From NCBI RefSeq assembly GCF_004337505.1, contig NZ_SJZI01000004.1, positions 69,745-120,439 on the forward strand: 50,695 nucleotides of DNA, written 5' to 3'. Positions 1 to 8,818 of this stretch are shown here, in pieces. The notes beneath the pieces are model-generated. The model was given only the letters and a program-made list of their open reading frames with translations. It searched no databases and was not told the origin of the DNA. Made by a program: the position numbers and the translations under genes. The DNA is from Flaviaestuariibacter flavus (GTDB taxonomy: Bacteria > Bacteroidota > Bacteroidia > Chitinophagales > Chitinophagaceae). The stretch's first letter is position 1; each line of letters opens with the position of its first letter.

Positions 1-3000
1 CCGCTCTACGCCCTCGAGCTCGAGCGGCTTGAATTTTCCTACCGTATTTATACCGGCGAAAACAAAGACAGTCTTTATGTTCGCGCCCTGCGCCGCCTCA
101 TCGTCACCGACGGCAACGGCAGCAACGATATGGGCGCGCGGCTCCAGCTGGCACGCTGGTACAGCGACAAAGCGCGGACCTACAATCCTTACGGCGACAC
201 TACGCAGCGCTGGTCCAACCGCGCGGCGCTGCAACTGCTCGCGCCGGCGCTGAATGCCAGATCGCATCCCGGAGAAGACTGGCAGCAGGCCTATAACCTC
301 GCCCGCAGTATCCAGGAGGCAACGCTAAATGTCCAGGCCGAAAAGGTCAACCTCCCCGGCGAAGCCTTGCGCTTCCTGCTGCAATACCGAAATGTGGGCC
401 GCGTGCACCTGCGCCTGCTGGCAGTGCCCGATGCAGGCGACCTGGCACTTGATGACGAGGATGATTGGGATTCCCTTTACCACCTTCCGGCATTCCGCCG
501 CTGGAGCCAGGAGCTGCCCGCTACCGGTGATGCACAGCAGCACCGCGTAGAGTTGAAGGTAGACGCGCTGCCGGCGGGCACCTACATCCTGTGCGCCACC
601 AACACGGAAAACTTTGAGGAAGACAGCAGCGTCGCCAGCGGCACCATCCTGTACGTTTCCAACATTGCTTACATGCAACAGGAAAATCGCCTTTGGGTAA
701 TGCACCGGAAAACAGGCGCGCCCCTCGCCGGCGCGACGGTCACCGTTTACCAGAGCGACACAGCGCCCGGTCCGGGCGAACGGATCCGCCGCCGTGTACG
801 CGAACAGTTCACCACCGATGCCAACGGCTTCGTGGTGCTTCCTTACAGCGACCGGTACGGCGACGAACGAACGTTGTCGTTCCGGGCCGGCGCCGACAGC
901 CTCTTTGAGTCAGGAGAAAACGACGCCTTTCAATTCCCGGCGCACGACTATTATAGCGGTCCGTCCGAGTCCCAGCACGTATACTTTTTTACCGACCGTT
1001 CTATCTACCGGCCCGGACAAACGGTTTATTTCAAAGGCATCGTCACCTATGAAGGCCGCACCTCGCCCGAGCTGACCCGCGGCTACACCAACACGGTACG
1101 GCTTCGCGATCCGAACAGCCAGGAAAAGGGAAGGCTGGAAATCACCACCAGCGACTGGGGCAGCTTCGATGGACGCTTTACACTGCCCGAAAGCGGGCTT
1201 GGCGGCCGTTTCCAGCTGTCGCTCGATGGAACCTACGGCTACGCAAGCATTTCGGTTGAAGAATACAAACGCCCGAAGTTCGAGGTACGCTTCGACACAC
1301 TCAGCGGCACGTATAAGGCGGGCGGCCAGATCACCCTGGGCGGAAAAGCCATTGCTTATGCCGGCAATGCAGTGGGCGGCGCCAAAGTACGTTACCGCGT
1401 TACCCGGCGCCTCCGGCCCCGCTGGTGGTGGTATGGACCAGCGCTCAACGGCGGAAAAGAAATCGCGCACGGTGAAGAAACGACAAGCGCCGACGGCACG
1501 TTTAAAATCGCGTTTACAGCCACTCCCGACGAATTGGTTGACTCTGCCACAAACCCGTTCTGGATATTCGAGGCGACTGCGGATGTGACCGATATCAACG
1601 GGGAAACGCGCAGCGGCAAGCAAACCGCAACAGCCGGATTCAAATCGATCGTCCTGCAGCAGGGCCTCGACGCACGCCTGGCGGCGGATTCCTTCCGGGT
1701 CATCCCGGCCACGCTGACCAATACCAATGGCCGCCCCCTGGCGCTGCCGGTGCAGGTGGTGATCAGCCGTCTCAACCCCAACCGGCGCCTGTTGCGCGCC
1801 CGCTACTGGATGCCGCCCGACCAGTTCGTGATCGACAGCGTCAGCTTCGTGCGCGCCTTTCCCGGTGATCCCTACCGCAATGAAGGCAGCATCAACAGCT
1901 GGCCCATCGATCGCGAAGTGCTTCGTTTTACCGGGCAGGTAAAAAATGGTGTGCTCGTTCTACCTGCAGGCGCCCGCTGGGAAGCCGGCGCCTATGAAGT
2001 GCGGCTCAGCACCCGCGATTCTTCGGGCAGGGAAGTGACCGACATCGGGCGCATGGAGCTGTACCGCCCCGGCGCGCCGCTGTTACAGACGCCACTGGAG
2101 ATACGTGAAGCGGCAGCGCAGGCCGAGCCGGGAACGAATGCCGTTATTACCCTGGAATCAGCGGCACCACTGCATTTGTTGTATACAGTGCAGCGGGGCG
2201 GCGACATCAAGGGGCAAACCGAAATATCCCCACTAAGCGGCGCCCGGAGCTTCCGGATACCGGTTACAGAAAGCGATCGCGGCGGCCTTCGCACCAGCTT
2301 TATTACGGTCTTCAACAACCGGGTTTACCAGGTGGAGCATACCATCAGCGTGCCCTGGACCAATAAGGAGCTGACGATTGAGACGGGCACCTACCGCGAC
2401 AAGACGCTTCCCGGCAGCACCGAGCAGTGGCGGGTACGGATCCGCGGCAAAGCGGGCAACCGGGTTGCGGCGGAGTTGCTCGCGTCTGCCTACGACGCCT
2501 CGCTCGACGCCTTCCTGCCGCATCGCTGGAGCGCGCCGGAACTTTGGCCCACCTTCCGCTACTACAACACCTGGCAATGGAACCAGGCCTTCAGCGCGCA
2601 CCGCAGCCAGGGCATCACGCCCGGCCTTGATCAGATCAATGTGACCACGCGCCGCTTCGATGAACTGATCTATTCTATTGCCGCAGAGAACAGGCGTTAC
2701 GTCCGGATACGCGGGTATGGATCGATTACCGGGCAGGGAGATGAACTCAACGAGGTTGTTGTGACCGCTATGGGCGTACGGCGTACGGATGCCAACATGG
2801 ACCAGGCATTGACAGGCAAGGTATCGGGCCTGACCGTAAACGCCCAGAACCAAACGCTTCAAAATAGCGGAGGACAACAAGCACCACCCAATGAAGCAGC
2901 GCCGGAACCCGCACCGCAGCCGCGCCGTAACTTCAACGAAACGGCTTTCTTTTATCCGTCACTGCACACAGACAGCAGCGGCGTCATCGAGTTCCGATTT

Positions 3001-5259
3001 ACGGTTCCAGAGTCGCTCACCCGCTGGAATGTGCAGCTCCTGGGACATACAAGGGAGCTTGCCTTCGGCACTGCGGACGGAAAGATCACGGTGCAGAAAG
3101 ACCTGATGGTGCAGCCCGGCATGCCGCGTTTTCTCCGCCAGGGCGATCACCTGGAGCTGAGCACCAAGGTGGTGAACCTTTCCGGCAAGGAGCTGACGGG
3201 GCAGGTACAGCTGGAGCTTTTTGACGCAGCCACCGGCACTCCCGTGGATGGCTGGTTCCAGAACTTCTTCCCTAACCAGTTCTTTACGGTGGCGCCCGGC
3301 GAGAGCAGCGCCGTGGCCTTCCCGGTCGAGGTACCGTATTTATACAACAGCGCGCTTACCTGGCGGATCACGGCACGCTCCGGCACCTATTCGGATGCCG
3401 AAGAGGCTACCTTCCCGATTCTTTCCAACAAGGTGCTGGTGACGGAAACGATGCCCCTCCCGATGCGCGGTGCGGGCACAAAGACGTTCACCTTCGACAA
3501 GCTCGTGCACTCGGCCGGCAGCGAATCGCTGCAGCAACACCGGTATACGATCGAGTATACCGCCAACCCGGCCTGGTATGCGGTTCAGGCCCTCCCCTAC
3601 CTGATGGAGTACCCGTATGAATGCGCCGAACAGCTTTGGAACCGCTATTATGCCAACGCACTGGCAGCGCACATCCTGGCAAAGGCGCCCAAGGTGCGCG
3701 CCGTGTTTGCCCGCTGGCAGGAAAAAGACACCGCCGCACTCCTCTCCAACCTGCAAAAAAACCAGGAGCTCAAGTCGGCCCTGCTCGAGGAAACACCCTG
3801 GGTGATGCAGGCGCAGAATGAGCAGGAGCAAAAGCGCAACCTGGCCCTCCTGTTCGACCTGGCGCGGCTCGCGGGCCAGCAGGAAAGCGCACTCGCGCGC
3901 CTGCGCGCCCTGCAGTATGGCGACGGCAGCTTCCCATGGTTTGCCGGCGGCCGCAGCGACCGATACGTTACCCAGTATATCGCCTCCGGCATGGGACACC
4001 TGCGCCGGCTCGGCATTGATGCGACGCCTTTCGACGACATCCGCCGCAACGCACTCCGTTACCTCGACGGGGCCATTGCCGAAGACTACCTGAAGAAACT
4101 GAAAACGATCAAACCAAAAGAGAAGGTACCCTTAGGCCACTTTGAAGCGCAATACCTCTATGCCCGCAGCTTCGATAAGGATAAGCCTTCGGGCGAGGCG
4201 CGCACCGCTTTTGACCATTATCTTATGATGGCTGAAACGAGCTGGCAGCAATTCCCGAAACGCACGCAGGGCATGATTGCACTGGCCCTGCATCGCTATG
4301 GGCAAGGCACCGCACCCGCCGACATTCTCCAGTCGCTCCGCGAAACGGCAGTACGCGACGAAGAGCTGGGCATGTATTGGAAAGACAACCGTTTCGGCTA
4401 CAGCTGGTTCTGGTACCACGCACCGATCGAGACGCAGGCACTGCTGGTTGAAGCGTTCAGCGAGATCGCGAATGATGTACGTACCGCAGACGAGCTCCGC
4501 ACCTGGCTGATCAAGAACAAGCAAACACAGAACTGGCGCACGACAACCGCCACCGCCGATGCCTGCTACGCGCTCCTGCTGCAGGGCACCGACTGGATCA
4601 GCGATCCGCCGCGGGTGGTGATCACTGCCGGTACGCTGAAATTAAGCAGCGATACCGCGGCAGAAGCGGGAACCGGTTACTTCAAGCATACCGTCCCCGG
4701 GGAGCTTATTCGCCCTGAAATGGGCCGCGTGCAGGTAAAGGTGGAAGCACCGCCAGGCAAGGCATACAATGCACCCAGTTGGGGCGCCGTGTACTGGCAA
4801 TACTTTGAAGACATGGACAAGGTCACGTCCGCCGCATCGCCGCTGCGCGTTGAGCGAAAGCTGTTCCGCGAAGTAAACCGGGGGCGCGGGCCGGAGCTTG
4901 TGCCGATCACATCCGATTCGCCGGTGCATGTGGGCGACAAGGTGCGGGTGCGCCTTGTCCTGCGCACCGACCGGCCCATGGAATATGTGCATGTGAAAGA
5001 CCTCCGTCCCTCGTGCATCGAACCGGTAAACGTGCTGAGCGGCTATCGCTGGCAGGATGGCCTTGGCTATTACGGCCAAACCCGTGACGTCAGCACCAAC
5101 TATTTCATCGACTACCTGCCGCGCGGAACCTACGTGCTGGAATACAGCGCTTTTGTTACCAACAAGGGGCAGTTCAGCGCGGGCATGGCTACGGCGCAGT
5201 GCCTGTATGCGCCCGAGTTTGCCGCGCACAGCGAACGGCAGCAGCTGACGGTAGAGTAA
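1..5259 (+). CDS. alpha-2-macroglobulin family protein (5' partial)
   Basis: The frame is open from the first base, so the signal peptide and first domains lie outside the window; 1752 residues are visible (numbered from base 1). A macroglobulin MG2-type motif TDRSIYRPGQ sits at residues 331-340. The A2M domain begins near NFNETAFFYPSL (about residue 977) and is followed by the thioester motif CAEQ at residues 1208-1211 (bases 3622-3633) inside YPYECAEQLW, then the helical thioester domain and a receptor-binding-like C-terminus. Bacterial family members are periplasmic or surface protease traps whose thioester links covalently to an attacking protease; the intact Cys and Gln suggest that chemistry is kept. 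Unusually, residues 914-928 read DELNEVVVTAMGVRR, a SusC/TonB-receptor plug signature, just before the A2M domain. No pbpC neighbour is visible. A terminator follows the stop. The family call is firm; the in vivo role is inferred. Confidence 0.93.
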   Translation, partial: PLYALELERLEFSYRIYTGENKDSLYVRALRRLIVTDGNGSNDMGARLQLARWYSDKARTYNPYGDTTQRWSNRAALQLLAPALNARSHPGEDWQQAYNLARSIQEATLNVQAEKVNLPGEALRFLLQYRNVGRVHLRLLAVPDAGDLALDDEDDWDSLYHLPAFRRWSQELPATGDAQQHRVELKVDALPAGTYILCATNTENFEEDSSVASGTILYVSNIAYMQQENRLWVMHRKTGAPLAGATVTVYQSDTAPGPGERIRRRVREQFTTDANGFVVLPYSDRYGDERTLSFRAGADSLFESGENDAFQFPAHDYYSGPSESQHVYFFTDRSIYRPGQTVYFKGIVTYEGRTSPELTRGYTNTVRLRDPNSQEKGRLEITTSDWGSFDGRFTLPESGLGGRFQLSLDGTYGYASISVEEYKRPKFEVRFDTLSGTYKAGGQITLGGKAIAYAGNAVGGAKVRYRVTRRLRPRWWWYGPALNGGKEIAHGEETTSADGTFKIAFTATPDELVDSATNPFWIFEATADVTDINGETRSGKQTATAGFKSIVLQQGLDARLAADSFRVIPATLTNTNGRPLALPVQVVISRLNPNRRLLRARYWMPPDQFVIDSVSFVRAFPGDPYRNEGSINSWPIDREVLRFTGQVKNGVLVLPAGARWEAGAYEVRLSTRDSSGREVTDIGRMELYRPGAPLLQTPLEIREAAAQAEPGTNAVITLESAAPLHLLYTVQRGGDIKGQTEISPLSGARSFRIPVTESDRGGLRTSFITVFNNRVYQVEHTISVPWTNKELTIETGTYRDKTLPGSTEQWRVRIRGKAGNRVAAELLASAYDASLDAFLPHRWSAPELWPTFRYYNTWQWNQAFSAHRSQGITPGLDQINVTTRRFDELIYSIAAENRRYVRIRGYGSITGQGDELNEVVVTAMGVRRTDANMDQALTGKVSGLTVNAQNQTLQNSGGQQAPPNEAAPEPAPQPRRNFNETAFFYPSLHTDSSGVIEFRFTVPESLTRWNVQLLGHTRELAFGTADGKITVQKDLMVQPGMPRFLRQGDHLELSTKVVNLSGKELTGQVQLELFDAATGTPVDGWFQNFFPNQFFTVAPGESSAVAFPVEVPYLYNSALTWRITARSGTYSDAEEATFPILSNKVLVTETMPLPMRGAGTKTFTFDKLVHSAGSESLQQHRYTIEYTANPAWYAVQALPYLMEYPYECAEQLWNRYYANALAAHILAKAPKVRAVFARWQEKDTAALLSNLQKNQELKSALLEETPWVMQAQNEQEQKRNLALLFDLARLAGQQESALARLRALQYGDGSFPWFAGGRSDRYVTQYIASGMGHLRRLGIDATPFDDIRRNALRYLDGAIAEDYLKKLKTIKPKEKVPLGHFEAQYLYARSFDKDKPSGEARTAFDHYLMMAETSWQQFPKRTQGMIALALHRYGQGTAPADILQSLRETAVRDEELGMYWKDNRFGYSWFWYHAPIETQALLVEAFSEIANDVRTADELRTWLIKNKQTQNWRTTTATADACYALLLQGTDWISDPPRVVITAGTLKLSSDTAAEAGTGYFKHTVPGELIRPEMGRVQVKVEAPPGKAYNAPSWGAVYWQYFEDMDKVTSAASPLRVERKLFREVNRGRGPELVPITSDSPVHVGDKVRVRLVLRTDRPMEYVHVKDLRPSCIEPVNVLSGYRWQDGLGYYGQTRDVSTNYFIDYLPRGTYVLEYSAFVTNKGQFSAGMATAQCLYAPEFAAHSERQQLTVE

Positions 5260-5286
5260 GAATCGCCTGGCTCCCGAACGAAATCA

Positions 5287-5313
5287 CAAAAGGCCGGCTT
5301 TGCGGGCCTTTTG
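5287..5313 (+). terminator. intrinsic terminator after the macroglobulin gene
   Basis: CAAAAGGCC at 5287-5295 pairs perfectly with GGCCTTTTG at 5305-5313 around a 9-nt loop, and the 3' arm supplies the T-run. It lies 28 nt after the stop codon. An in-frame TTG at 5300 falls inside it, which argues against extending the next gene that far upstream. Confidence 0.8.
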
Positions 5314-5395
5314 CATGGATGCTATGGAGATAAAATCAAAGACCGGTCCGTTTCCGGTTTCACTGATTCCCGATTGCTGTTTCCCGTTTCCCGAG

Positions 5396-5402
5396 TACAT
5401 TG
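5396..5402 (+). promoter_or_regulatory. possible -7 box of the FAD oxidoreductase gene
   Basis: TACATTG resembles the Bacteroidota -7 consensus TAnnTTTG with one base missing and ends 5 nt before the ATG at 5408. It follows a word-repetitive stretch (5361-5395) like those seen elsewhere in the window. The match is imperfect. Confidence 0.3.
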
Positions 5403-5407
5403 CCCCT

Positions 5408-6466
5408 ATGAACGTCGACTACCTGATCGTGGGCCAGGGCATTGCAGGCACGATGCTGGCCTGGTTTCTTCACCTCGAAGGCAAAAGCTTTGCCGTGATC
5501 GACAATGGCGCCGATGTCACTGCTTCGAAGGTTGCGGCAGGCATCATCAATCCCGTTACGGGACGCCGCTACCATACCACCTGGAAGGCCGACGAGCTGC
5601 ATCCGTTTGCCCTGAAGACCTACTCGGAGCTCGGAACGCATTTCAACACGCACTACATTTTCAGCAAGGACATTATCGAGTTCTTTCCTTCGGCTGATGC
5701 GCGCAATATTTTCATTGAGAAGGTCCAGGCAGGCAACACCTACATGGATGCTTACCCCGACCAGAACCGCTTCAACGGCCAGGTGAATTATGACTTCGGG
5801 TGCGGACGTATCGCTCCTGCCTATGTGACCAGCCTGGGCCTGCTGCTGGCGGACATGCGCCGCTGGCTGCGCAGCGAAAACCGGCTGGTGGAATCAGCAT
5901 TTGAGACCGGCGCATTGCAGCTAACCGGCGACGGGGTTCGGTATGAAGCTATCAATGCCGGGAAAGTGATCTTCTGCGAAGGCGCCTCGGGAGCAGAAAA
6001 TCCGTGGTTCCGCCTGCTCCCCTGGGCGCTCAATAAAGGAGAGGCCCTGATCATCGAATGCAGGGACCTGGAGCAGGAGCACCTGATGAAGAAAGGCTTC
6101 CTGCTGGCACCATTGCCGGTGCAACACACATTCTGGGCCGGATCGAATTATGCGTGGGAGGGACTCACTGAAGGGCCTACGGAAGCATTCCGCACACGCA
6201 CTTCGGCACTGCTCGATGCCATGCTGAAGCTGCCGTACAGCATACTCGCGCACAAAGCCGCCGTGCGGCCAGCAACCGTGGAACGGCGGCCGTTCGTGGG
6301 CCTGCACCCGCTGCACCCGCAGATCGGGATCCTCAACGGTCTTGGCACTAAGGGAACCTCGCTTGCGCCCTATTTCGCACAACAACTGTTGCGCCACCTC
6401 ACGCACGGCTCGCCACTCACACCGGAGGCAGACGTCAACAGGTTCACCAAAACACTTGCGCGGTAA
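5408..6466 (+). CDS. FAD-dependent oxidoreductase (DAO family)
   Basis: A 352-residue protein with an N-terminal Rossmann FAD-binding motif GQGIAG at residues 9-14, a following acidic end of beta-2 (VIDNG) and a C-terminal GLGTKGTSLAP segment that in D-amino-acid-oxidase-like enzymes closes the FAD site. The family oxidises amines or amino acids with FAD; the closest themes are ThiO glycine oxidase and the FAD domain of MnmC, but nothing here fixes the substrate. No signal peptide is seen, so it should be cytoplasmic. I chose the ATG at 5408 because the Rossmann strand begins at once (MNVDYLIVGQG) and because the upstream in-frame TTG lies in the preceding terminator. It appears to be a single-gene transcript with no functional link to its neighbours. 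Confidence 0.85.
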   Translation: MNVDYLIVGQGIAGTMLAWFLHLEGKSFAVIDNGADVTASKVAAGIINPVTGRRYHTTWKADELHPFALKTYSELGTHFNTHYIFSKDIIEFFPSADARNIFIEKVQAGNTYMDAYPDQNRFNGQVNYDFGCGRIAPAYVTSLGLLLADMRRWLRSENRLVESAFETGALQLTGDGVRYEAINAGKVIFCEGASGAENPWFRLLPWALNKGEALIIECRDLEQEHLMKKGFLLAPLPVQHTFWAGSNYAWEGLTEGPTEAFRTRTSALLDAMLKLPYSILAHKAAVRPATVERRPFVGLHPLHPQIGILNGLGTKGTSLAPYFAQQLLRHLTHGSPLTPEADVNRFTKTLAR

Positions 6467-6933
6467 TCATATTGTATTTATACAATCGTACAAATACAAT
6501 CACCCATTCATCCTCCCTGTATGCCAAAGGCTATTTATTCATGCCGGAGCCACCGGCTTATTTGCAACGACATATCAAATTCGGCCCGTTCAGCAGCCTA
6601 TTTTCGCGCCCAAACCCATATTTTGCCATTCATCACACGTGCTTTACCGGTTGTATCGGTTTAAATACCACTGCTACCGGATTCCATTTGCAGTGCGCGC
6701 AGGGTAGATATATCTTTGACCCTTCAAATCAAACAGCGCACTGCGCTACTGAAAATGACACACATACTCGATGCCTTATTTGCCCGCTACCGTCAGCGTG
6801 TAAAACCACCGGCAACGACTTCCTGACTGTCCTGAACCAACCCACGCTAAAGAACAGCTCCAGATTTCCCCGCAAAAAAATTTTACTCCTGACGGAGTGA
6901 CCTGAACGGCCCTGCCGTTCGCAACGATCTGCC
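6467..6933 (+). other. 467-bp AT-richer gap with palindrome, promoter and possible leader ORF
   Basis: An inverted repeat lies just after the preceding stop: ATTGTATTTATAC (6471-6483) against GTACAAATACAAT (6488-6500), 12 of 13 paired, possibly a terminator or operator. A consensus promoter sits at 6687-6718. Downstream of it a 23-codon ORF (6755-6826, start MTHILDALFARY) could be a leader peptide, but nothing supports its translation. Two small hairpins follow: ACTCC/GGAGT near 6884-6898, and GAACGGC/GCCGTTC at 6904-6920, just before the first gene of the ABC/YgiC array. A longer open frame at 6472-6900 does not look like a real protein. Confidence 0.5.
6687..6718 (+). promoter_or_regulatory. 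consensus Bacteroidota promoter for the ABC/YgiC-type array
   Basis: TTTG at 6687-6690 is followed after 20 nt by TATCTTTG at 6711-6718, a match to the phylum's TTTG (-33) and TAnnTTTG (-7) elements at the right spacing. It points into the run of genes that starts at 6934 and leaves a leader of about 210 nt. It is the best promoter found in front of that array. Confidence 0.65.
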
Positions 6934-7089
6934 ATGAAACAATCCTGGCGCCGGGTTGTAGTGCCCGCGTTATTGCTGGCACTGCTTCAACAGGCAACGC
7001 TTTCGCTATTGCCGGCGTTCACCGCCGGCAACTGGCCACACCTGCCCCTGCCCGCTTCGCTGGTGCTGTGGTTGCCGGACGTCAACTAA
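6934..7089 (+). CDS. short membrane peptide, 51 aa
   Basis: A 51-codon ORF starting MKQSWRRVVVPALLLALLQQ and ending in LVLWLPDVN, with its stop 10 nt before the next gene. The N-terminus has three positive charges followed by about 18 hydrophobic residues, then a Pro-rich second hydrophobic stretch, so it reads as a signal anchor or small inner-membrane peptide. It lies between the promoter at 6687-6718 and the coiled-coil gene and has the same tight spacing as the rest of the array, which is why I count it as a gene. I recognise no family. The composition could be chance, and the confidence reflects that. Confidence 0.5.
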   Translation: MKQSWRRVVVPALLLALLQQATLSLLPAFTAGNWPHLPLPASLVLWLPDVN

Positions 7090-7099
7090 AACCCGACAT

Positions 7100-7708
7100 A
7101 TGAACATTGGAAAAAAGATCCTCTCGGCACTCGTGGAGCTGCCGGAAGAGGAACGAAGGAACGCGGCTGAACCGGTTACTAACGGTAATGCACAACCTAA
7201 AAGCAGTTATGCTCCGCCGGATACCGATAAGTTCCGGAAGCACTTCGAAAACCTGCTGGCGGAGGCCAACCGTCCCGGGCCCGACTACTACGAGTTTGCC
7301 CGCACCATCGCGGCCCTGCGCGTCATTGGCGACGAAGGCGCGCGCTATGCCGCGGCATTTGCAGGGCTACAGGCACAGGGGCTTACCCGGCAAACGCTGC
7401 TGGAAACGGCGCAGGAGTACCTCGCCCTGCTCGATGAAGACGCGGCGCGCTTCCGAAGCACGGTAGACGTGACGCAGCAGGAAAAAGTGCAGGCCCGGCG
7501 CTCCGAATACGAATCCAACACCGCCCGTATGGAGGAGCTCCGCGCCGAAATAGCCTGCCTCGAGCAAAGAAACCAGAGCCTGCAGGAAGAAATCGGTGAA
7601 CAGGAAGCAAAGCTGCAGGTAAACGGGCGCGCCTACGAGGCCGCATGGGCAGAAGAGCAGGACCGCATTCGGCAGGACATCGAACGCATCAGTAAACATA
7701 TTTCTTAA
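7100..7708 (+). CDS. soluble coiled-coil protein, unknown function
   Basis: A 202-residue protein without signal peptide or membrane segment. The N-terminal 40 residues are polar and probably disordered; residues 45-115 form a helical block (FRKHFENLL...YYEFARTIAALR); residues 125-200 are Glu/Arg/Gln-rich heptads (MEELRAEIACLEQRNQSLQE), a clear coiled coil. I recognise no named family. The stop is 16 nt before the two-TM coiled-coil gene, so the two are almost certainly cotranscribed and may form a heteromeric cytoplasmic assembly. By position and shape it is reminiscent of the PspA/TelA-type coiled-coil proteins that accompany YgiC-like ligases in other bacteria, but I see no sequence motif that proves that kinship. 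Confidence 0.8.
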   Translation: MNIGKKILSALVELPEEERRNAAEPVTNGNAQPKSSYAPPDTDKFRKHFENLLAEANRPGPDYYEFARTIAALRVIGDEGARYAAAFAGLQAQGLTRQTLLETAQEYLALLDEDAARFRSTVDVTQQEKVQARRSEYESNTARMEELRAEIACLEQRNQSLQEEIGEQEAKLQVNGRAYEAAWAEEQDRIRQDIERISKHIS

Positions 7709-7724
7709 CCCCTAAACACACAAC

Positions 7725-8717
7725 ATGATACAAAACCGAACAACCAGCCCGGCACCCGGGTGGTTCTCAGAGCCCAAAAACATCGCTACTACCCTGGTGG
7801 CGCTGGCGCTCGCAGGCGCACTGGCCTACGGCTTTCTTACTTATTTGTTGCCCTGGCTGGTAGCCGTCACCTGGAACCTGGCGAACCTCGTCATCGCCGG
7901 TATCGTACTGGGCTTCCTGCTCCTGCTGGTTACCAACCGAAAGTTCTGGCGGGCGCTCCGCTACTTTTCGGAGTTCCTGGCCAACTACACCATCGGGCTG
8001 GCAATTGAGCTCAACCCCTTTGCCATCCTGCAGGCCCGCATCGACCAGGGCTACGCGGATCGCAACACGCTTTACAAACAAACCGTGAAGCTCAAAGGCA
8101 AGCAGAGCGAGTTGGTGGAAAAGCTGAGGGAAAAAGACCGCGAGCTGCAGCTGAACATCCAGAAAGTGAAAGTACTCCAGTCGGAAAGTGCGCCGCCGCG
8201 CCAGCTGGACCTCTACGCCAATAATGTGCTCCGCTGCCGCGAGTACCTCGACAACGTGACGCCGATCGTTGGCGACCTCAACAAGCTCATTGCTTTTGCG
8301 GATAGCGCCTACGAGGAAAGTGGCATCATGCTCGAAGACGCCAAGCTTGACCTTGAGGCGAAAAGAGACCTCTATTATTCGGTGACCACCGGCATGTCGG
8401 CCGTGTCGAGCGCCCTGCGTGCCTTCAAAGGCGACGATGAGCTCAACCGCGATGCCGACCGGGCGCTTGCGGTGCTGAAAACCCAGATCAGTGAAAAGAT
8501 CGGGCACATCAAATCCGCCATCGATGTCACCTCGAAGTTCATGGACGACCGGGTGCTTGAAGACAAAGCCAAGGCCGCCCAGGTGCTGGAAATGATCAAC
8601 GGGCATGACACCCGGAAAGATTTCCGCTACGATGAGCAATCGCTCCGTGCCAATGCCGACACCGGGCGACTGAAAGGTGTCAACATCAGCGACCGCTACC
8701 GCGGCCTGCTCGATTAA
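7725..8717 (+). CDS. two-TM protein with long cytoplasmic coiled coil
   Basis: A 330-residue protein. Two hydrophobic segments at about residues 20-48 and 51-70 form a membrane hairpin; the rest is charged and helical. Residues 105-165 are a strong coiled coil (LKGKQSELVEKLREKDRELQ), followed by helices through residue 300. With both termini in the cytoplasm by the positive-inside rule, it would display a helical stalk at the inner membrane, as PspA/IM30-like or band-7 partners do. No enzymatic motif is visible and I do not recognise a family. It lies 16 nt after the soluble coiled-coil gene and 101 nt before the tethered substrate-binding protein. An envelope-scaffold role is inference from shape and context. 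Confidence 0.85.
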   Translation: MIQNRTTSPAPGWFSEPKNIATTLVALALAGALAYGFLTYLLPWLVAVTWNLANLVIAGIVLGFLLLLVTNRKFWRALRYFSEFLANYTIGLAIELNPFAILQARIDQGYADRNTLYKQTVKLKGKQSELVEKLREKDRELQLNIQKVKVLQSESAPPRQLDLYANNVLRCREYLDNVTPIVGDLNKLIAFADSAYEESGIMLEDAKLDLEAKRDLYYSVTTGMSAVSSALRAFKGDDELNRDADRALAVLKTQISEKIGHIKSAIDVTSKFMDDRVLEDKAKAAQVLEMINGHDTRKDFRYDEQSLRANADTGRLKGVNISDRYRGLLD

Positions 8718-8818
8718 ACGAATCAGCCTGACCAGGCTTTACCCAACTGACCGTCGTCATCTGAACCAAATTCCGATCGTAAAACAACAAAACCTCAAAA
8801 CCTTAAAACCCACTTTTT

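Noticed and set aside
6472..6900. 142-codon open frame starting MYLYNRTNTIT
   Set aside because: It begins with TTG inside a palindrome, contains a consensus promoter and has a composition unlike neighbouring proteins (Cys/His/Asn-rich, no domain). I treat the region as regulatory.
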